Below are positions 5,201 through 14,378 of a DNA stretch of 39,140 nt, in pieces. The stretch is from positions 1 through 39,140 of IMG/VR virus record IMGVR_UViG_3300030329_001617; one strand, written 5' to 3'. Positions within the stretch are counted from its first letter, which is position 1; each line of letters starts with the position of its first letter. The DNA comes from a virus. Position numbers and translations under genes: made by a program. A model generated the notes under the pieces. It saw nothing but the letters and a program-made list of their open reading frames with translations, had not been told where the DNA came from and did not search any database.

Positions 5201-5461
5201 ATGTATAACCATTGTCAAAATCCTAAATGCCACCACCAATCAACAACAGACAGGGTCCGAGGACTAAAGGGCAATAAGGTTTATGTAACACGCAACTCAA
5301 CAAATTACTTTGGAATTGCGTGTACTTATAATTGTCTTTATGAATATTGGACTCATAACAAAGAAGCCATTGCAAGGGCTGTACCTGAACGACCTAAACA
5401 ATCGCGTCCTGTTAATACTTATTTAAATGATAACAATCAATGGGTTGACCGCGAAAGATAA
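5201..5461 (+). CDS. Small zinc-ribbon-like conserved phage protein
   Basis: It encodes 86 residues beginning MYNHCQNPKCHHQSTTDRVR. C5 and C10 pair with a later C41 and C45 (FGIACTYNCLYEYW) to give a likely treble-clef or zinc-ribbon site. A VRGLKGNKVYVTRN beta hairpin lies between. From memory, this short protein type recurs in marine phages, always without a known function. The start lies one base after the previous stop. Its last codons overlap the -35 of the 5480 promoter. Confidence 0.65.
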   Translation: MYNHCQNPKCHHQSTTDRVRGLKGNKVYVTRNSTNYFGIACTYNCLYEYWTHNKEAIARAVPERPKQSRPVNTYLNDNNQWVDRER

Positions 5462-5473
5462 GTAGGATAGTAT
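5445..5473 (+). promoter_or_regulatory. Promoter of the 5480 gene with minimal leader
   Basis: TTGACC (5445-5450), 17-bp spacer, TAGTAT (5468-5473), then GGGACT and the ATG at 5480. Only 6 bases separate the -10 from the start codon, so a leaderless transcript is expected. Confidence 0.5.
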
Positions 5474-5479
5474 GGGACT

Positions 5480-5668
5480 ATGAATAACAGAATAATAAAA
5501 AGAACTAATCCATTCTCTGGTCAATCAGAGATGCTAACACATGATGAGGCTATGCTTCATGATCAGGTTAAGCAGGCAGAAGCTATGGGTGAATATACTA
5601 AAATGCAAAAGTGTTTAGATAAGTTTAGTAGGTTAAATCCTAAAGCCTACATGACTTTGTTAGACTAA
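5480..5668 (+). CDS. Conserved 62-residue phage protein
   Basis: The product begins MNNRIIKRTNPFSGQSEMLT and ends SRLNPKAYMTLLD. It reads as an N-terminal hook (NPFSGQSxxLTHDEAxLHD) and two helices (VKQAEAMGEYTKMQKCLDKF). This pattern is familiar from small ORFs of marine podoviruses, with unknown function. It is the last gene before the terminator and may be transcribed both from upstream and from its own promoter. Confidence 0.7.
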   Translation: MNNRIIKRTNPFSGQSEMLTHDEAMLHDQVKQAEAMGEYTKMQKCLDKFSRLNPKAYMTLLD

Positions 5669-5681
5669 CAAACAACTACAA

Positions 5682-5710
5682 CCAGCGCGCTAACGCGCGC
5701 TGGCTCTTTT
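5682..5710 (+). terminator. Rho-independent terminator
   Basis: A perfect 9-bp stem, CCAGCGCGC (5682-5690) and GCGCGCTGG (5695-5703), has a TAAC loop and is followed by CTCTTTT. It ends the plus-strand early unit 14 bases after the 5480-5668 gene. Confidence 0.85.
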
Positions 5711-5730
5711 ATCCCCGCCCGTGGGTGGGG
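5708..5730. repeat. GC hairpin element, copy 2 of the 23-bp exact repeat
   Basis: Identical to 3566-3588 (TTTAT, CCCCGCCC, GT, GGGTGGGG). It follows the terminator's T run directly and is itself followed by more G and C runs (GGGGG...CCCCC to 5742). The rest of the gap to 5874 holds no gene. A possible ACCCC...GGGGT hairpin lies around 5780-5807. Confidence 0.7.
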
Positions 5731-5831
5731 GGGAGACCCCCGGAACCTAAACCTATTTCCATCATCAATGAAACACGGACACCCCCTTAGGCTTTTTTAA
5801 AAAGGGGTCCCACTGCTTTTGCCTTTAGGCC

Positions 5832-5860
5832 TTGATTTAGAGGGTCAGCCCTGATAAAAA
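5832..5860 (+). promoter_or_regulatory. Probable promoter of the packaging/head operon
   Basis: TTGATT (5832-5837), 17-bp spacer, TAAAAA (5855-5860). The large terminase ATG is at 5875. Its position between a terminator and the late genes fits a late-operon promoter. Confidence 0.45.
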
Positions 5861-5874
5861 CATTTTGGTACCAT

Positions 5875-7356
5875 ATGGACTTGAACAAGGTAAACATAAA
5901 AAAATTACCGCCTGATGTCCGAAAGACTTTTCGACAACTTCAAGTGCTGCATGCTGAAAAAAAGATACAGAACAAAGCCAAGAGTGATTTTTTATCTTTT
6001 GTTAAAGCGGTGTGGCCAGAATTTGTAGAGGGGCCCCATCACAGGCACATAGCGGAAAAATTTAATAAATTAGCAACGGGTGAGCTAAAACGTTTAATCG
6101 TAAATATGCCACCTAGGCATACTAAATCAGAATTTGCGTCTTATCTCTTGCCATCGTGGATGGTGGGCCGTAATCCAAAATTAAAAATAATTCAAGCCAC
6201 GCACACTGGTGAACTTGCCATAAGATTTGGACGTAAGGCAAAAAATTTAATTGATTCTGAAGAATACTCAAAAATATTTCAAACAAGATTACAAGAAGAT
6301 TCAAAAGCTGCGGGCAGATGGGAAACCGCGCAAGGCGGCGAATACTTTGCTGCTGGTGTTGGTGGAGCAATCACGGGCCGTGGTGCGGATTTATTGATTA
6401 TTGACGATCCTCACTCGGAACAAGACGCCATGTCAGAGCAAGCTTTAGAGAATGCTTACGAATGGTATACATCAGGACCAAGACAACGTTTACAACCAGG
6501 CGCCTCAATCGTGCTTGTTATGACACGTTGGTCAACGAAGGATTTAACAGCTCAATTATTAAAAGCTCAAAAAGAAGTGAAAGGTGATCAGTGGGACGTG
6601 GTTGAGTTTCCGGCAATCTTGGACCACGGACCAAACAAGAAGGAACCGGTTTGGCCTCAATACTGGAAACTTGATGAATTAGAAAAAGTTCAAGCCACTT
6701 TACCGGTTAGTAAATGGAACGCTCAATGGATGCAAAATCCAACTTCAGAAGAAGGAGCTATTATTAAACGGGAATGGTGGAGAGAATGGAAACATGATTG
6801 GATTCCTAATTTACATTACGTCATACAATCTTACGATACGGCGTTCTTGAAGAAGGAAACGGCTGATTATTCGGCTATTACCACGTGGGGTTTGTTTTAT
6901 CCTAATATCGATTCTCCTTTACATCTCATGTTATTAGATGCAGTTAAAGACAGGTTCGAGTTCCCTGAACTACGGAGAAAGGCCCTTGAACAATACAAAT
7001 ACTGGCAACCGGAGATGGTGATTGTGGAAGCGAAGGCTTCAGGATTGCCTTTGACCTATGAATTACGTAAGATGGACATCCCAGTTATTAACTTTACACC
7101 TAGTAAAGGAAATGATAAACACGTAAGAGTAAATAGCTGTGCCCCTGTTTTTGAGTCTGGTATGGTGTGGGCGCCACAACAGAAGTTCGCAGAGGAAGTT
7201 ATCGAAGAATGTGCAGCATTTCCGCATGGCGACAATGACGATTTAGTTGACTCAATGACTCAAGCCGTGATGCGATTTAGACAAGGGGGTTTAATCAAAC
7301 ACCCGGAAGATTACGAAGAAGAAAAACAAACGCCCAAGAAACATGAATATTATTGA
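5875..7356 (+). CDS. terL: Terminase large subunit (TerL), ATPase-nuclease
   Basis: It encodes 493 residues with both domains of the packaging motor. ATPase domain: Walker A-like MPPRHTKS (78-85), Walker B LLIIDDP (173-179), and coupling motif MTRWS (216-220). Nuclease (RNase H-like) domain: D321 in QSYDTAF, E385 in VEAKASG, and D455/D459 in NDDLVDS. These pump DNA into the prohead and cut the concatemer. No strong ribosome site precedes the ATG at 5875. Length and motifs are normal for phage terminases. The TGA overlaps the next ATG by one base. The small subunit is remote and on the other strand. Confidence 0.95.
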   Translation: MDLNKVNIKKLPPDVRKTFRQLQVLHAEKKIQNKAKSDFLSFVKAVWPEFVEGPHHRHIAEKFNKLATGELKRLIVNMPPRHTKSEFASYLLPSWMVGRNPKLKIIQATHTGELAIRFGRKAKNLIDSEEYSKIFQTRLQEDSKAAGRWETAQGGEYFAAGVGGAITGRGADLLIIDDPHSEQDAMSEQALENAYEWYTSGPRQRLQPGASIVLVMTRWSTKDLTAQLLKAQKEVKGDQWDVVEFPAILDHGPNKKEPVWPQYWKLDELEKVQATLPVSKWNAQWMQNPTSEEGAIIKREWWREWKHDWIPNLHYVIQSYDTAFLKKETADYSAITTWGLFYPNIDSPLHLMLLDAVKDRFEFPELRRKALEQYKYWQPEMVIVEAKASGLPLTYELRKMDIPVINFTPSKGNDKHVRVNSCAPVFESGMVWAPQQKFAEEVIEECAAFPHGDNDDLVDSMTQAVMRFRQGGLIKHPEDYEEEKQTPKKHEYY

Positions 7357-8984
7357 TGAGTATATTTAAACTTATAAGGGCATTTCAAAAAGCAAAAGGT
7401 AGATCTCCTTCACCCAGCGAATTAGCAAAATTAAAAAAACAAGCACAAACTATGGTGGAGAAATCAAAAATCATTAAACCTGATTTTAGTAAGAACAATC
7501 CACAAGATTGGACGGGACTTCCTAAAGTTTTAAAAGATGTTAAAAATCCAAATCAAGTTAAAAAACTTTTAGAGTCGGGGGATATTAAAATAGGCCAGGT
7601 AACTAAAACGACTCCTAAAGCTCCTGTTGATCCTAAATTTAAAGCAGCAGTAGATAAGCAAACTGAAACATCACGATTAGTTAAAGAATTTGAACTAAGA
7701 AACAAAGAGAATGCTTACAAAAGCGCTTTTAGAAAATACAAAGAATCAGTTGATAAAAAGCCTATGGATTCAAAAGGGGTTTTAGATATTTATAGAAATT
7801 TGGCTAAGTACCCTAAAGGAAGACAAATTATACTTGGTGATATTTCAGACATTGAAAGAGGATTTATGTTTAACACAATGGGAAATAGAAGCAGAGCGGA
7901 TTTAGTTAAAAAATTAAATAAACTGTATTCAGAAGCTCCACCTAAAGATCCTTTTAAACAAACGGTTAAAGATCCTAGTGATCAATTAGAAATGGATTTT
8001 ACCGATTGGGATCCTAAAGGTATGGCCGGCGGTGGTTTAGCTTATATGCTTGGTGAAGAACCAAGAGTGGGAATGATGTATGGAGGCGATCCGGGGTTCG
8101 CGTTCGAATATGGAGGATCCTGGGCTGACTGGAGAGATAACCATCAACACATGATGCCTATAATGGAATACATCGGTACGAAACTTCCAAAAGAGAGAAC
8201 GCCTTTTAGACAAGGAATTAATGAAGGCGGAAGAATAGGATTCGACAAAGGCGGAATGAGCCGAAGAAATTTTTTAAAACTTATGGCAGGTTTAGCATCA
8301 ATACCTGTTGTTGGTAAATATTTTAAATTCGCAAAACCAGCAGCAAAAACTCTTAAAGCAGTTGAGGCTTCTAACGCAACGGGAATGCCAGCCTGGTTTC
8401 CTAAATTAGTAGATAAAGTTCTTAAAGAAGGAAAAGATGTGAGCAAACAATATGCTACGACTGAAAGAGTAATTGTTAAAGAAGCACAACTTCCAAATAG
8501 TAAAACTAAAATTATAGTAGAACACGACTTAAATACAGGAGACACTATAGTTGATATTGGAGAAGGAAAACATGGATGGGTTGATGGAAGACATGGTCAA
8601 CCTACAAGACTTACTTTACAAAAAGGAGAATGGATTGAGCCTGATATGGATTTAGCAACTGGAAAACTTAAAAATCCTCGGAAAAAGAAAGCTGTTAAAA
8701 CAAAAGATGAATTTGACGTAGAAGAAGCAGAATTTACTGGAGATGCAGAGAGTGTAAAATATGAAGAGTCTGTAGTTGAAAAATATGGAGACCATGCATC
8801 TGACTTTACTGAAGTTGAAAAATATGCAACAGGCAAGAACGTAGACAAGTACAATCTAAAAGGTACGAAAAAAAGAGAAGCAGATGAGTGGGCTCAAGGC
8901 AGAGCAGAAGCTGATGCTGAAAGATGGGCTGATGAAGCTGATGATTTTGCATCTGGTGGCGTGGCTAAATTATTAGGAGAATAA
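7356..8984 (+). CDS. GG-motif phage protein with an internal twin-arginine-like segment
   Basis: It encodes 542 residues; the ATG at 7356 overlaps the TerL stop. The first 215 residues are basic and helical. Short glycine motifs follow: MAGGGLAYMLGE (~224), NEGGRIGFDKGG (~290) and ASGGVAKLLGE at the C-terminus. At about residues 302-321 is SRRNFLKLMAGLASIPVVGK, which fits the Tat consensus (S/T-R-R-x-F-L-K) followed by a hydrophobic stretch, but it is internal. The last 200 residues are charged. Similar proteins occur beside terminase in marine podoviruses, as I remember them. The role is unknown; an internal virion or ejection protein is possible. Confidence 0.65.
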   Translation: MSIFKLIRAFQKAKGRSPSPSELAKLKKQAQTMVEKSKIIKPDFSKNNPQDWTGLPKVLKDVKNPNQVKKLLESGDIKIGQVTKTTPKAPVDPKFKAAVDKQTETSRLVKEFELRNKENAYKSAFRKYKESVDKKPMDSKGVLDIYRNLAKYPKGRQIILGDISDIERGFMFNTMGNRSRADLVKKLNKLYSEAPPKDPFKQTVKDPSDQLEMDFTDWDPKGMAGGGLAYMLGEEPRVGMMYGGDPGFAFEYGGSWADWRDNHQHMMPIMEYIGTKLPKERTPFRQGINEGGRIGFDKGGMSRRNFLKLMAGLASIPVVGKYFKFAKPAAKTLKAVEASNATGMPAWFPKLVDKVLKEGKDVSKQYATTERVIVKEAQLPNSKTKIIVEHDLNTGDTIVDIGEGKHGWVDGRHGQPTRLTLQKGEWIEPDMDLATGKLKNPRKKKAVKTKDEFDVEEAEFTGDAESVKYEESVVEKYGDHASDFTEVEKYATGKNVDKYNLKGTKKREADEWAQGRAEADAERWADEADDFASGGVAKLLGE

Positions 8985-11572
8985 TGTCTAGAGTTTTAAA
9001 AGTTCTTGATGAAATTTTATACAAGTATGAAGGCATACCACCTCAAGGGTTTGATGAGGGCGGCCTAGCAACACCTAAACGTGGCTTGGTTGATGAACCG
9101 GGAAGCTATGCTGGAAAAGAGGGATATGGTTCGGGTACATTACCACCTACTCAAGAAGCTAGAAAAAAATTTAAAGGTAAAAAATTTATAAGTGTTCCTG
9201 ACCCATCATACTCTGATGGTAGAAGAAGAGTTATGACGCCCGAGTACAAAGCTTTTGTAGAAAAGCTTCAAGCAAAACCAAACCCTGCTGAAATAAGAAT
9301 TAAAGAAGGATATAAGATAGCTAAATCTAAATTACCAAAAGGAACGTTTCCAAGTGTTGAACAAATTCGGGAGGCTGTTCCTGGAGTTAAACCTAGTTTA
9401 GATACTGTTTATAGTTATACAGAAAAAAATAAATTAAAGTTGAGTCAACCTAGAGGAGGAACAATTGCATCAATTATTGAGGCTTATGAAAAAGTATCTG
9501 ACAGTGGTGATAGACTTATTACTAAAAATATAACAAACAAATTACCAAAAAATATTAAAACTAAATGGAAGACTCCTGAATTATTAAAAAGTTATGTTGG
9601 TGAAATATTAAATCAATATGATTTACCTTTTGAAAAATCTGATCTCATGCATACCACAAGATCTAGAACAAAAGCAGGAAAGACAACAACCGCACAGGCC
9701 AAAATTGAAAATATAGTAGATTCAGATACTTTAGCTAAATTAAAAGCGGATATTAAGAAATATAAAAGCGGTACAATTGTAGGACCTCAACAAACAATGA
9801 AAATTTCTGATTTTAAAAAATATTTTCCAGAAGGAACTTCAGATGTAGTAGTTAGTAGACAAGTCAATCGTTTAGGTAATGAAATGGGTTTAAAGTTTAA
9901 AAAAATTTCTAAACCAGAAGAATTAGAGGCTAGAAAATTAAAAGAACAAATTAAAAAAGTAGGTGACCCAAAAGGTATTACTAAAAAAATGAAAGGAACC
10001 AAAGAAATGCCTTTGCACCACATGCGCGCAAAAGGATTTGTAATAGAAGGGCAGATTAAAGCTATTTCTCCTTCTTTAGATGATTTAACTTATATTGATG
10101 TAGTTACCAATTCCGAAAGACTTCAAAATTTTGAAAGAGTAAGAAATAATTTAGCTAATGAATTGCTAGAATTAAAAGAAACTAAACCTGAAGGATGGGA
10201 ACGAAGAGTTAAAGAAATTAATGCTTTAGCTAGACGTGAAAGCAATAACATACCTAAAAATTTAAGAGGATTACTTTATTTTGAAACACTGGATGAAGCT
10301 GGAAATTTAAAACCTATTGGAGGAAATCCTTATAAAGCATTGGGTAAAAGGCAACCTGGAGCAAATATTCCTTTTGATAGTAAAAAACTAAAAACTTCAC
10401 CCGCAGATATTTTAAGTAAAATGGGCTGCCCTGATCTTGCTGCTGGCGGTAGGGTCGGGTTTCAAGAAGGCACTACTTGTTTCCGTAAAGGGGTTGATAA
10501 AGTTAACTCTGGAAAAATTGCAAAAGGTACAGAAGCTGAAAACTTTGGTAAGTTTTTAAAATCTTCTGGAGTAACTGATGTTAGCAAACTAAGAGCTCTT
10601 GCCAAGTGGGGGATTATACCTGAAGCAGCGTTTGTTGCCGGTCATTCATTGTTTGGAATGGGAATGGGAGATAATTTACCCGAATCTTTAAAAAGAGCAT
10701 CTGAGTATATACTACCTGGAGACCAAACTTTATCTGCTGATTTTGACAAAGTAAAAAGAACGCTGGGCAACGATGCTGCAAATTTATTTAAAAGCGCTCA
10801 AATTTATAAAAAAAATTTAGACAAACTCGATAGTTTAAAACAGTCTAAAGATAACGCCTTAGCATTAAGTGGTGAAGGTGATTTTGATTATATGACGGCT
10901 GGTATGACAGAGGAAGATATAAATAAATACTATGACAAACACATTAAAGAACAAGAAGAAAAAATTAGGATGTCTAGTGTATCAGCTGACGATTTAATTC
11001 GAGGAGAAAGAATAGGTGATGAAGCTTATGATATATCTAGAGCTAAACCTAGTACATGGTTTGGCAAAAAAATTCAGGATATGCAAGTATGGGGTAAAGA
11101 AAACCCACCTGTGGAAGATGAAAGTGGATTAAATATTGATTTAACTCCTATTACAAAAACTCAAGAACAATTAAATGTAAATCTACTACCTAATCTTAGA
11201 CAAGACTTATCAGTTACTCCTCAACATCTTTTAGAAATTGTTGATAGGGCTGTGGACGAACAAGGATTACCTTTAGCCGAAGCTCAAAAAATGTATGAGA
11301 ATTTATATAGATATTACGGCGGACTTCACCAAAGTTCTTTGTCTGATTTAGCTTCAGTGTTTGGTGGTGAACAAGTTTATGGAGCACAAGGTAGACCGGC
11401 GGATAAACTATTGCCGCCAGGAGCTAGTTTTTCGAAACAATTACAAACAGGTAGTTTTGCAGGCGGCGGAATAGCCGGGATCAGAAGACCTCACGCTATA
11501 CCACCCAAATCAGGACCGATGCCTCAAGGAGGAGGCTTGTCTTCTATGTTTAATCGTGTTAGAAAATGGTAG
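8984..11572 (+). CDS. Large mosaic GG-motif protein, possible internal virion protein
   Basis: It encodes 862 residues, coupled by TAATG to the previous gene. Visible parts: a DEGGLATPKRGLVDEPGSY motif (24-42); helix-turn-helix-like stretches around 102-152 and 275-307; an HNH-like centre with H345-H346 (EMPLHHMRAKG) and N388-N389; AAGGRVGFQEGTTCF (486-500); a hydrophobic span IIPEAAFVAGHSLFGMGMG (544-562); and a C-terminal FAGGGIAGIRRP. I recall the same layout in uncultured marine phages, without a proven function. DNA-binding-like modules plus a membrane-like span would suit a protein ejected with the DNA. An enzymatic role is not shown. Confidence 0.65.
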   Translation: MSRVLKVLDEILYKYEGIPPQGFDEGGLATPKRGLVDEPGSYAGKEGYGSGTLPPTQEARKKFKGKKFISVPDPSYSDGRRRVMTPEYKAFVEKLQAKPNPAEIRIKEGYKIAKSKLPKGTFPSVEQIREAVPGVKPSLDTVYSYTEKNKLKLSQPRGGTIASIIEAYEKVSDSGDRLITKNITNKLPKNIKTKWKTPELLKSYVGEILNQYDLPFEKSDLMHTTRSRTKAGKTTTAQAKIENIVDSDTLAKLKADIKKYKSGTIVGPQQTMKISDFKKYFPEGTSDVVVSRQVNRLGNEMGLKFKKISKPEELEARKLKEQIKKVGDPKGITKKMKGTKEMPLHHMRAKGFVIEGQIKAISPSLDDLTYIDVVTNSERLQNFERVRNNLANELLELKETKPEGWERRVKEINALARRESNNIPKNLRGLLYFETLDEAGNLKPIGGNPYKALGKRQPGANIPFDSKKLKTSPADILSKMGCPDLAAGGRVGFQEGTTCFRKGVDKVNSGKIAKGTEAENFGKFLKSSGVTDVSKLRALAKWGIIPEAAFVAGHSLFGMGMGDNLPESLKRASEYILPGDQTLSADFDKVKRTLGNDAANLFKSAQIYKKNLDKLDSLKQSKDNALALSGEGDFDYMTAGMTEEDINKYYDKHIKEQEEKIRMSSVSADDLIRGERIGDEAYDISRAKPSTWFGKKIQDMQVWGKENPPVEDESGLNIDLTPITKTQEQLNVNLLPNLRQDLSVTPQHLLEIVDRAVDEQGLPLAEAQKMYENLYRYYGGLHQSSLSDLASVFGGEQVYGAQGRPADKLLPPGASFSKQLQTGSFAGGGIAGIRRPHAIPPKSGPMPQGGGLSSMFNRVRKW

Positions 11573-11580
11573 GAGTTTAA

Positions 11581-14082
11581 ATGGCAGATAATCGAATAGA
11601 TAAAGGACTCCCGAATATTACACCTGAACCGATTCCTCCTAAACCAGGAGAATTGGAAGTTGATGTTACGGAAGAACAAGTTAAAGGTCCTATAGAAGTT
11701 ACACCTGAACCAGATGGCGGAGCGACGGTCGATTTTGACCCAAGCGCCAATTTAAATATTCCGGGAACGGAAAGTCACTTCGATAACTTAGCAGATATAT
11801 TACCTGACGATATTTTAGATCCTGTTGGATTAAAACTAGCAGGAGATTACCAAGATTATAAATCTTCTAGAAAAGACTGGGAACAAGCTTATGTGACTGG
11901 TCTAGATTTATTAGGTTTTAAATACGAAAACCGAACACAACCATTCCAAGGAGCAAGTGGTGCTACGCATCCCGTTTTAGCGGAAGCAGTCACACAGTTT
12001 CAAGCGCAAGCTTACAAGGAACTATTGCCTGCGGATGGTCCGGTGAGAACCCAAGTGATTGGTGCATCCAATCCTCAAAGGATGCAACAAGCACAGAGGG
12101 TAAAAGAATTTATGAACTACCAGCTCATAGATCAAATGAAAGAATACGAACCTGAATTTGATTCAATGTTATTTCATTTACCATTAGCTGGATCTACGTT
12201 TAAAAAAGTTTATTACGATGAATTATTAGGAAGAGCTGTTTCTAAATTTGTACCCGCAGATGATCTAGTGGTACCTTACACAGCTACATCTCTTGATGAT
12301 GCAGAAGCCGTTATCCATATTATTAAAACTTCAGAAAACGATTTAAGAAAACAACAAGTTTCAGGATTTTATAGAGATATAGAATTAACTCCTCCAGGAA
12401 CGCCTCCACAGGATAAAGTGGAAGAAGCGGAAAGAAAACTGGAAGGAACAACTCGAACCACTAGAAATGAACAGATGTATACTCTCTTTGAGTGTCATGT
12501 AAATTTAGACCTAGAAGGTTTTGAAGACCAAAATCCTCAGACGGGTGAACCGTCAGGAATAAAATTACCTTATGTCGTAACAATCGAACAAGGTAGTCAA
12601 AAGGTTCTTTCGATAAGAAGGAACTTTGCGCCCAATGATCCATTGAAGAAACGGATCCAATATTTTGTCCACTTTAAATTTCTGCCAGGACTTGGATTCT
12701 ACGGATTTGGACTCATTCACATGATTGGCGGGTTGAGCAGAACTGCAACGGCTGCTCTCCGCCAATTATTAGATGCAGGAACACTTTCTAATTTACCAGC
12801 TGGGTTTAAACAGAGAGGAGTACGTGTACAAGACGATGCTCAATCTATTCAGCCAGGTGAATGGAGAGATGTTGATGCACCGGGTGGAAGCTTAAAAGAA
12901 TCATTTTATAATTTACCATACAAAGAACCATCACAAACTTTATTACAGTTGATGGGTATTGTAGTTCAAGCAGGACAGAGATTTGCAGCCATTGCTGATA
13001 TGCAAGTGGGCGAAGGAAATCAACAAGCTGCTGTAGGAACAACTATTGCTCTTCTTGAAAGAGGATCTAGAGTTATGTCAGCTATACACAAAAGATTGTA
13101 TGTAGCGATGAAACAAGAATTTAAACTATTAGCAGAAGTTTTTAAAACTTATCTGCCACCAGAATATCCATACGATGTTGTAGGAGCTTCAAGATTAGTT
13201 AAACAAAAAGATTTTGATGAGAGAGTAGATGTATTACCGGTAGCAGACCCAAATATATTTTCCATGTCTCAAAGAGTGAGTATGGCACAAACTGAATTAC
13301 AGTTAGCAATGTCCAATCCTCAGATGCATAATTTATATATGGCTTATAGAAAAATGTATGAAGCAATAGGAGTTAAAAATATTGATCAAATATTACCACC
13401 ACCTCCTCCGCCTTTACCAAAAGATCCAGCGATTGAAAACATTGATGCGTTAGGTATGAAACCTTTCCAAGCTTTTCCAGGTCAGGATCACAGAGCACAT
13501 ATTACTTCGCACTTAAATTTTATGGCAACTAATATGGTTAGAAATAATCCACCAGTCATGGCGGCACTACAAAAGAACTGTTTAGAACACATTAGCTTAA
13601 TGGCTCAAGAACAAATTCAATTAGAATTTGCAGAGGAACTTCAAACATTACCTATGCTTCAACAACAAGCTATGGGTAATCCACAAGCTCAACAAAAGTT
13701 TCAACAAATCTCTCAGATGATAGAAGCTAGAAAAGCTGTATTAATTGCAGAGATGACTGAAGAATTTATGAAGGAAGAGAAAAGAATTACATCTCAATTT
13801 GATCATGATCCTTTACTTAAAATTAAAGCTAGAGAAGTGGATCTAAAAGCTATGGAAAACCAAAGAAAAGAAATGGAAACTGAAGCTAGAATTAATCTAG
13901 ATAAAGCTAAGTTGGTTCAAAATAGAGATATAACGGATGACAAATTAGAGCAAAATGAAGAATTAGCAGAACTTAGAGCAAACACTGCAATGGCTAAAAC
14001 AGAGATGACCACTGCAGCTAAGCTCTATTCGGACCAGATGAAAAGGAAAGACGTAAAGACCTTGAAAGGTCCTAAAAGGTAG
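11581..14082 (+). CDS. Portal protein (P22-type)
   Basis: It encodes 833 residues with an AGGAG ribosome site. An acidic, proline-rich leader (1-65) precedes the portal core: YVTGLDLLGFKYENRTQPFQ, then GASGATHPVLAEAVTQFQAQ and YKELLPADGPV at about 98-157, LPLAGSTFKKVYYD at about 200, a GFGLIHMIGGLSRTATAALR segment near 380, and MQVGEGNQQAAVGTTIALLE near 475. A PPPPPPLP hinge near 605 leads to a long Q/E/K-rich helical C-terminus, comparable to the P22 portal barrel. Twelve copies would form the DNA channel and tail docking site at one capsid vertex. This portal type is the main reason for calling the virion podovirus-like. Confidence 0.88.
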   Translation: MADNRIDKGLPNITPEPIPPKPGELEVDVTEEQVKGPIEVTPEPDGGATVDFDPSANLNIPGTESHFDNLADILPDDILDPVGLKLAGDYQDYKSSRKDWEQAYVTGLDLLGFKYENRTQPFQGASGATHPVLAEAVTQFQAQAYKELLPADGPVRTQVIGASNPQRMQQAQRVKEFMNYQLIDQMKEYEPEFDSMLFHLPLAGSTFKKVYYDELLGRAVSKFVPADDLVVPYTATSLDDAEAVIHIIKTSENDLRKQQVSGFYRDIELTPPGTPPQDKVEEAERKLEGTTRTTRNEQMYTLFECHVNLDLEGFEDQNPQTGEPSGIKLPYVVTIEQGSQKVLSIRRNFAPNDPLKKRIQYFVHFKFLPGLGFYGFGLIHMIGGLSRTATAALRQLLDAGTLSNLPAGFKQRGVRVQDDAQSIQPGEWRDVDAPGGSLKESFYNLPYKEPSQTLLQLMGIVVQAGQRFAAIADMQVGEGNQQAAVGTTIALLERGSRVMSAIHKRLYVAMKQEFKLLAEVFKTYLPPEYPYDVVGASRLVKQKDFDERVDVLPVADPNIFSMSQRVSMAQTELQLAMSNPQMHNLYMAYRKMYEAIGVKNIDQILPPPPPPLPKDPAIENIDALGMKPFQAFPGQDHRAHITSHLNFMATNMVRNNPPVMAALQKNCLEHISLMAQEQIQLEFAEELQTLPMLQQQAMGNPQAQQKFQQISQMIEARKAVLIAEMTEEFMKEEKRITSQFDHDPLLKIKAREVDLKAMENQRKEMETEARINLDKAKLVQNRDITDDKLEQNEELAELRANTAMAKTEMTTAAKLYSDQMKRKDVKTLKGPKR

Positions 14083-14101
14083 TCTATAACAAGGAGTAAT
14101 T

Positions 14102-14329
14102 ATGACTAAATTAGAAAAAGCAAGCAAAGCAGTAATTGGTAGAAAAGGAAGTGTTTCCTTAAATAAAACCGATCCTGTCGCAGTGGCTCCTCAAAACTTA
14201 CACATCGATCCAAAAGGTGCGTCAAGCTTTAGAGGAAAAGGCGTTTATATCGCTCAAGGTGATAAAAACGAAATTAAAGGCACTAAGCGAATGCTTAAAG
14301 ATAAAAATAAAACTGTAACTTGGTACTAG
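14102..14329 (+). CDS. Small basic hypothetical protein
   Basis: It encodes 75 residues, MTKLEKASKAVIGRKGSVSL onward, with AAGGAG 6 bases before the ATG. Lysine-rich, with beta-like stretches (GVYIAQGDKNEIKGTKRML, then KNKTVTWY). It sits between portal and holin-like genes in the virion operon, so a structural or assembly role is likely. No family recognised. Confidence 0.7.
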   Translation: MTKLEKASKAVIGRKGSVSLNKTDPVAVAPQNLHIDPKGASSFRGKGVYIAQGDKNEIKGTKRMLKDKNKTVTWY

Positions 14330-14337
14330 GAAAATTT

Positions 14338-14354
14338 TGCGCGCGTTGCGCGTA
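14338..14354 (+). promoter_or_regulatory. Short GC hairpin between genes
   Basis: CGCGC (14340-14344), loop GTT, GCGCG (14348-14352), extended by a G-U and a T-A pair. No T run follows, so it is more likely a processing or attenuating hairpin than a full terminator. Confidence 0.4.
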
Positions 14355-14378
14355 TATCCTACATTTTAAAGGAATACT

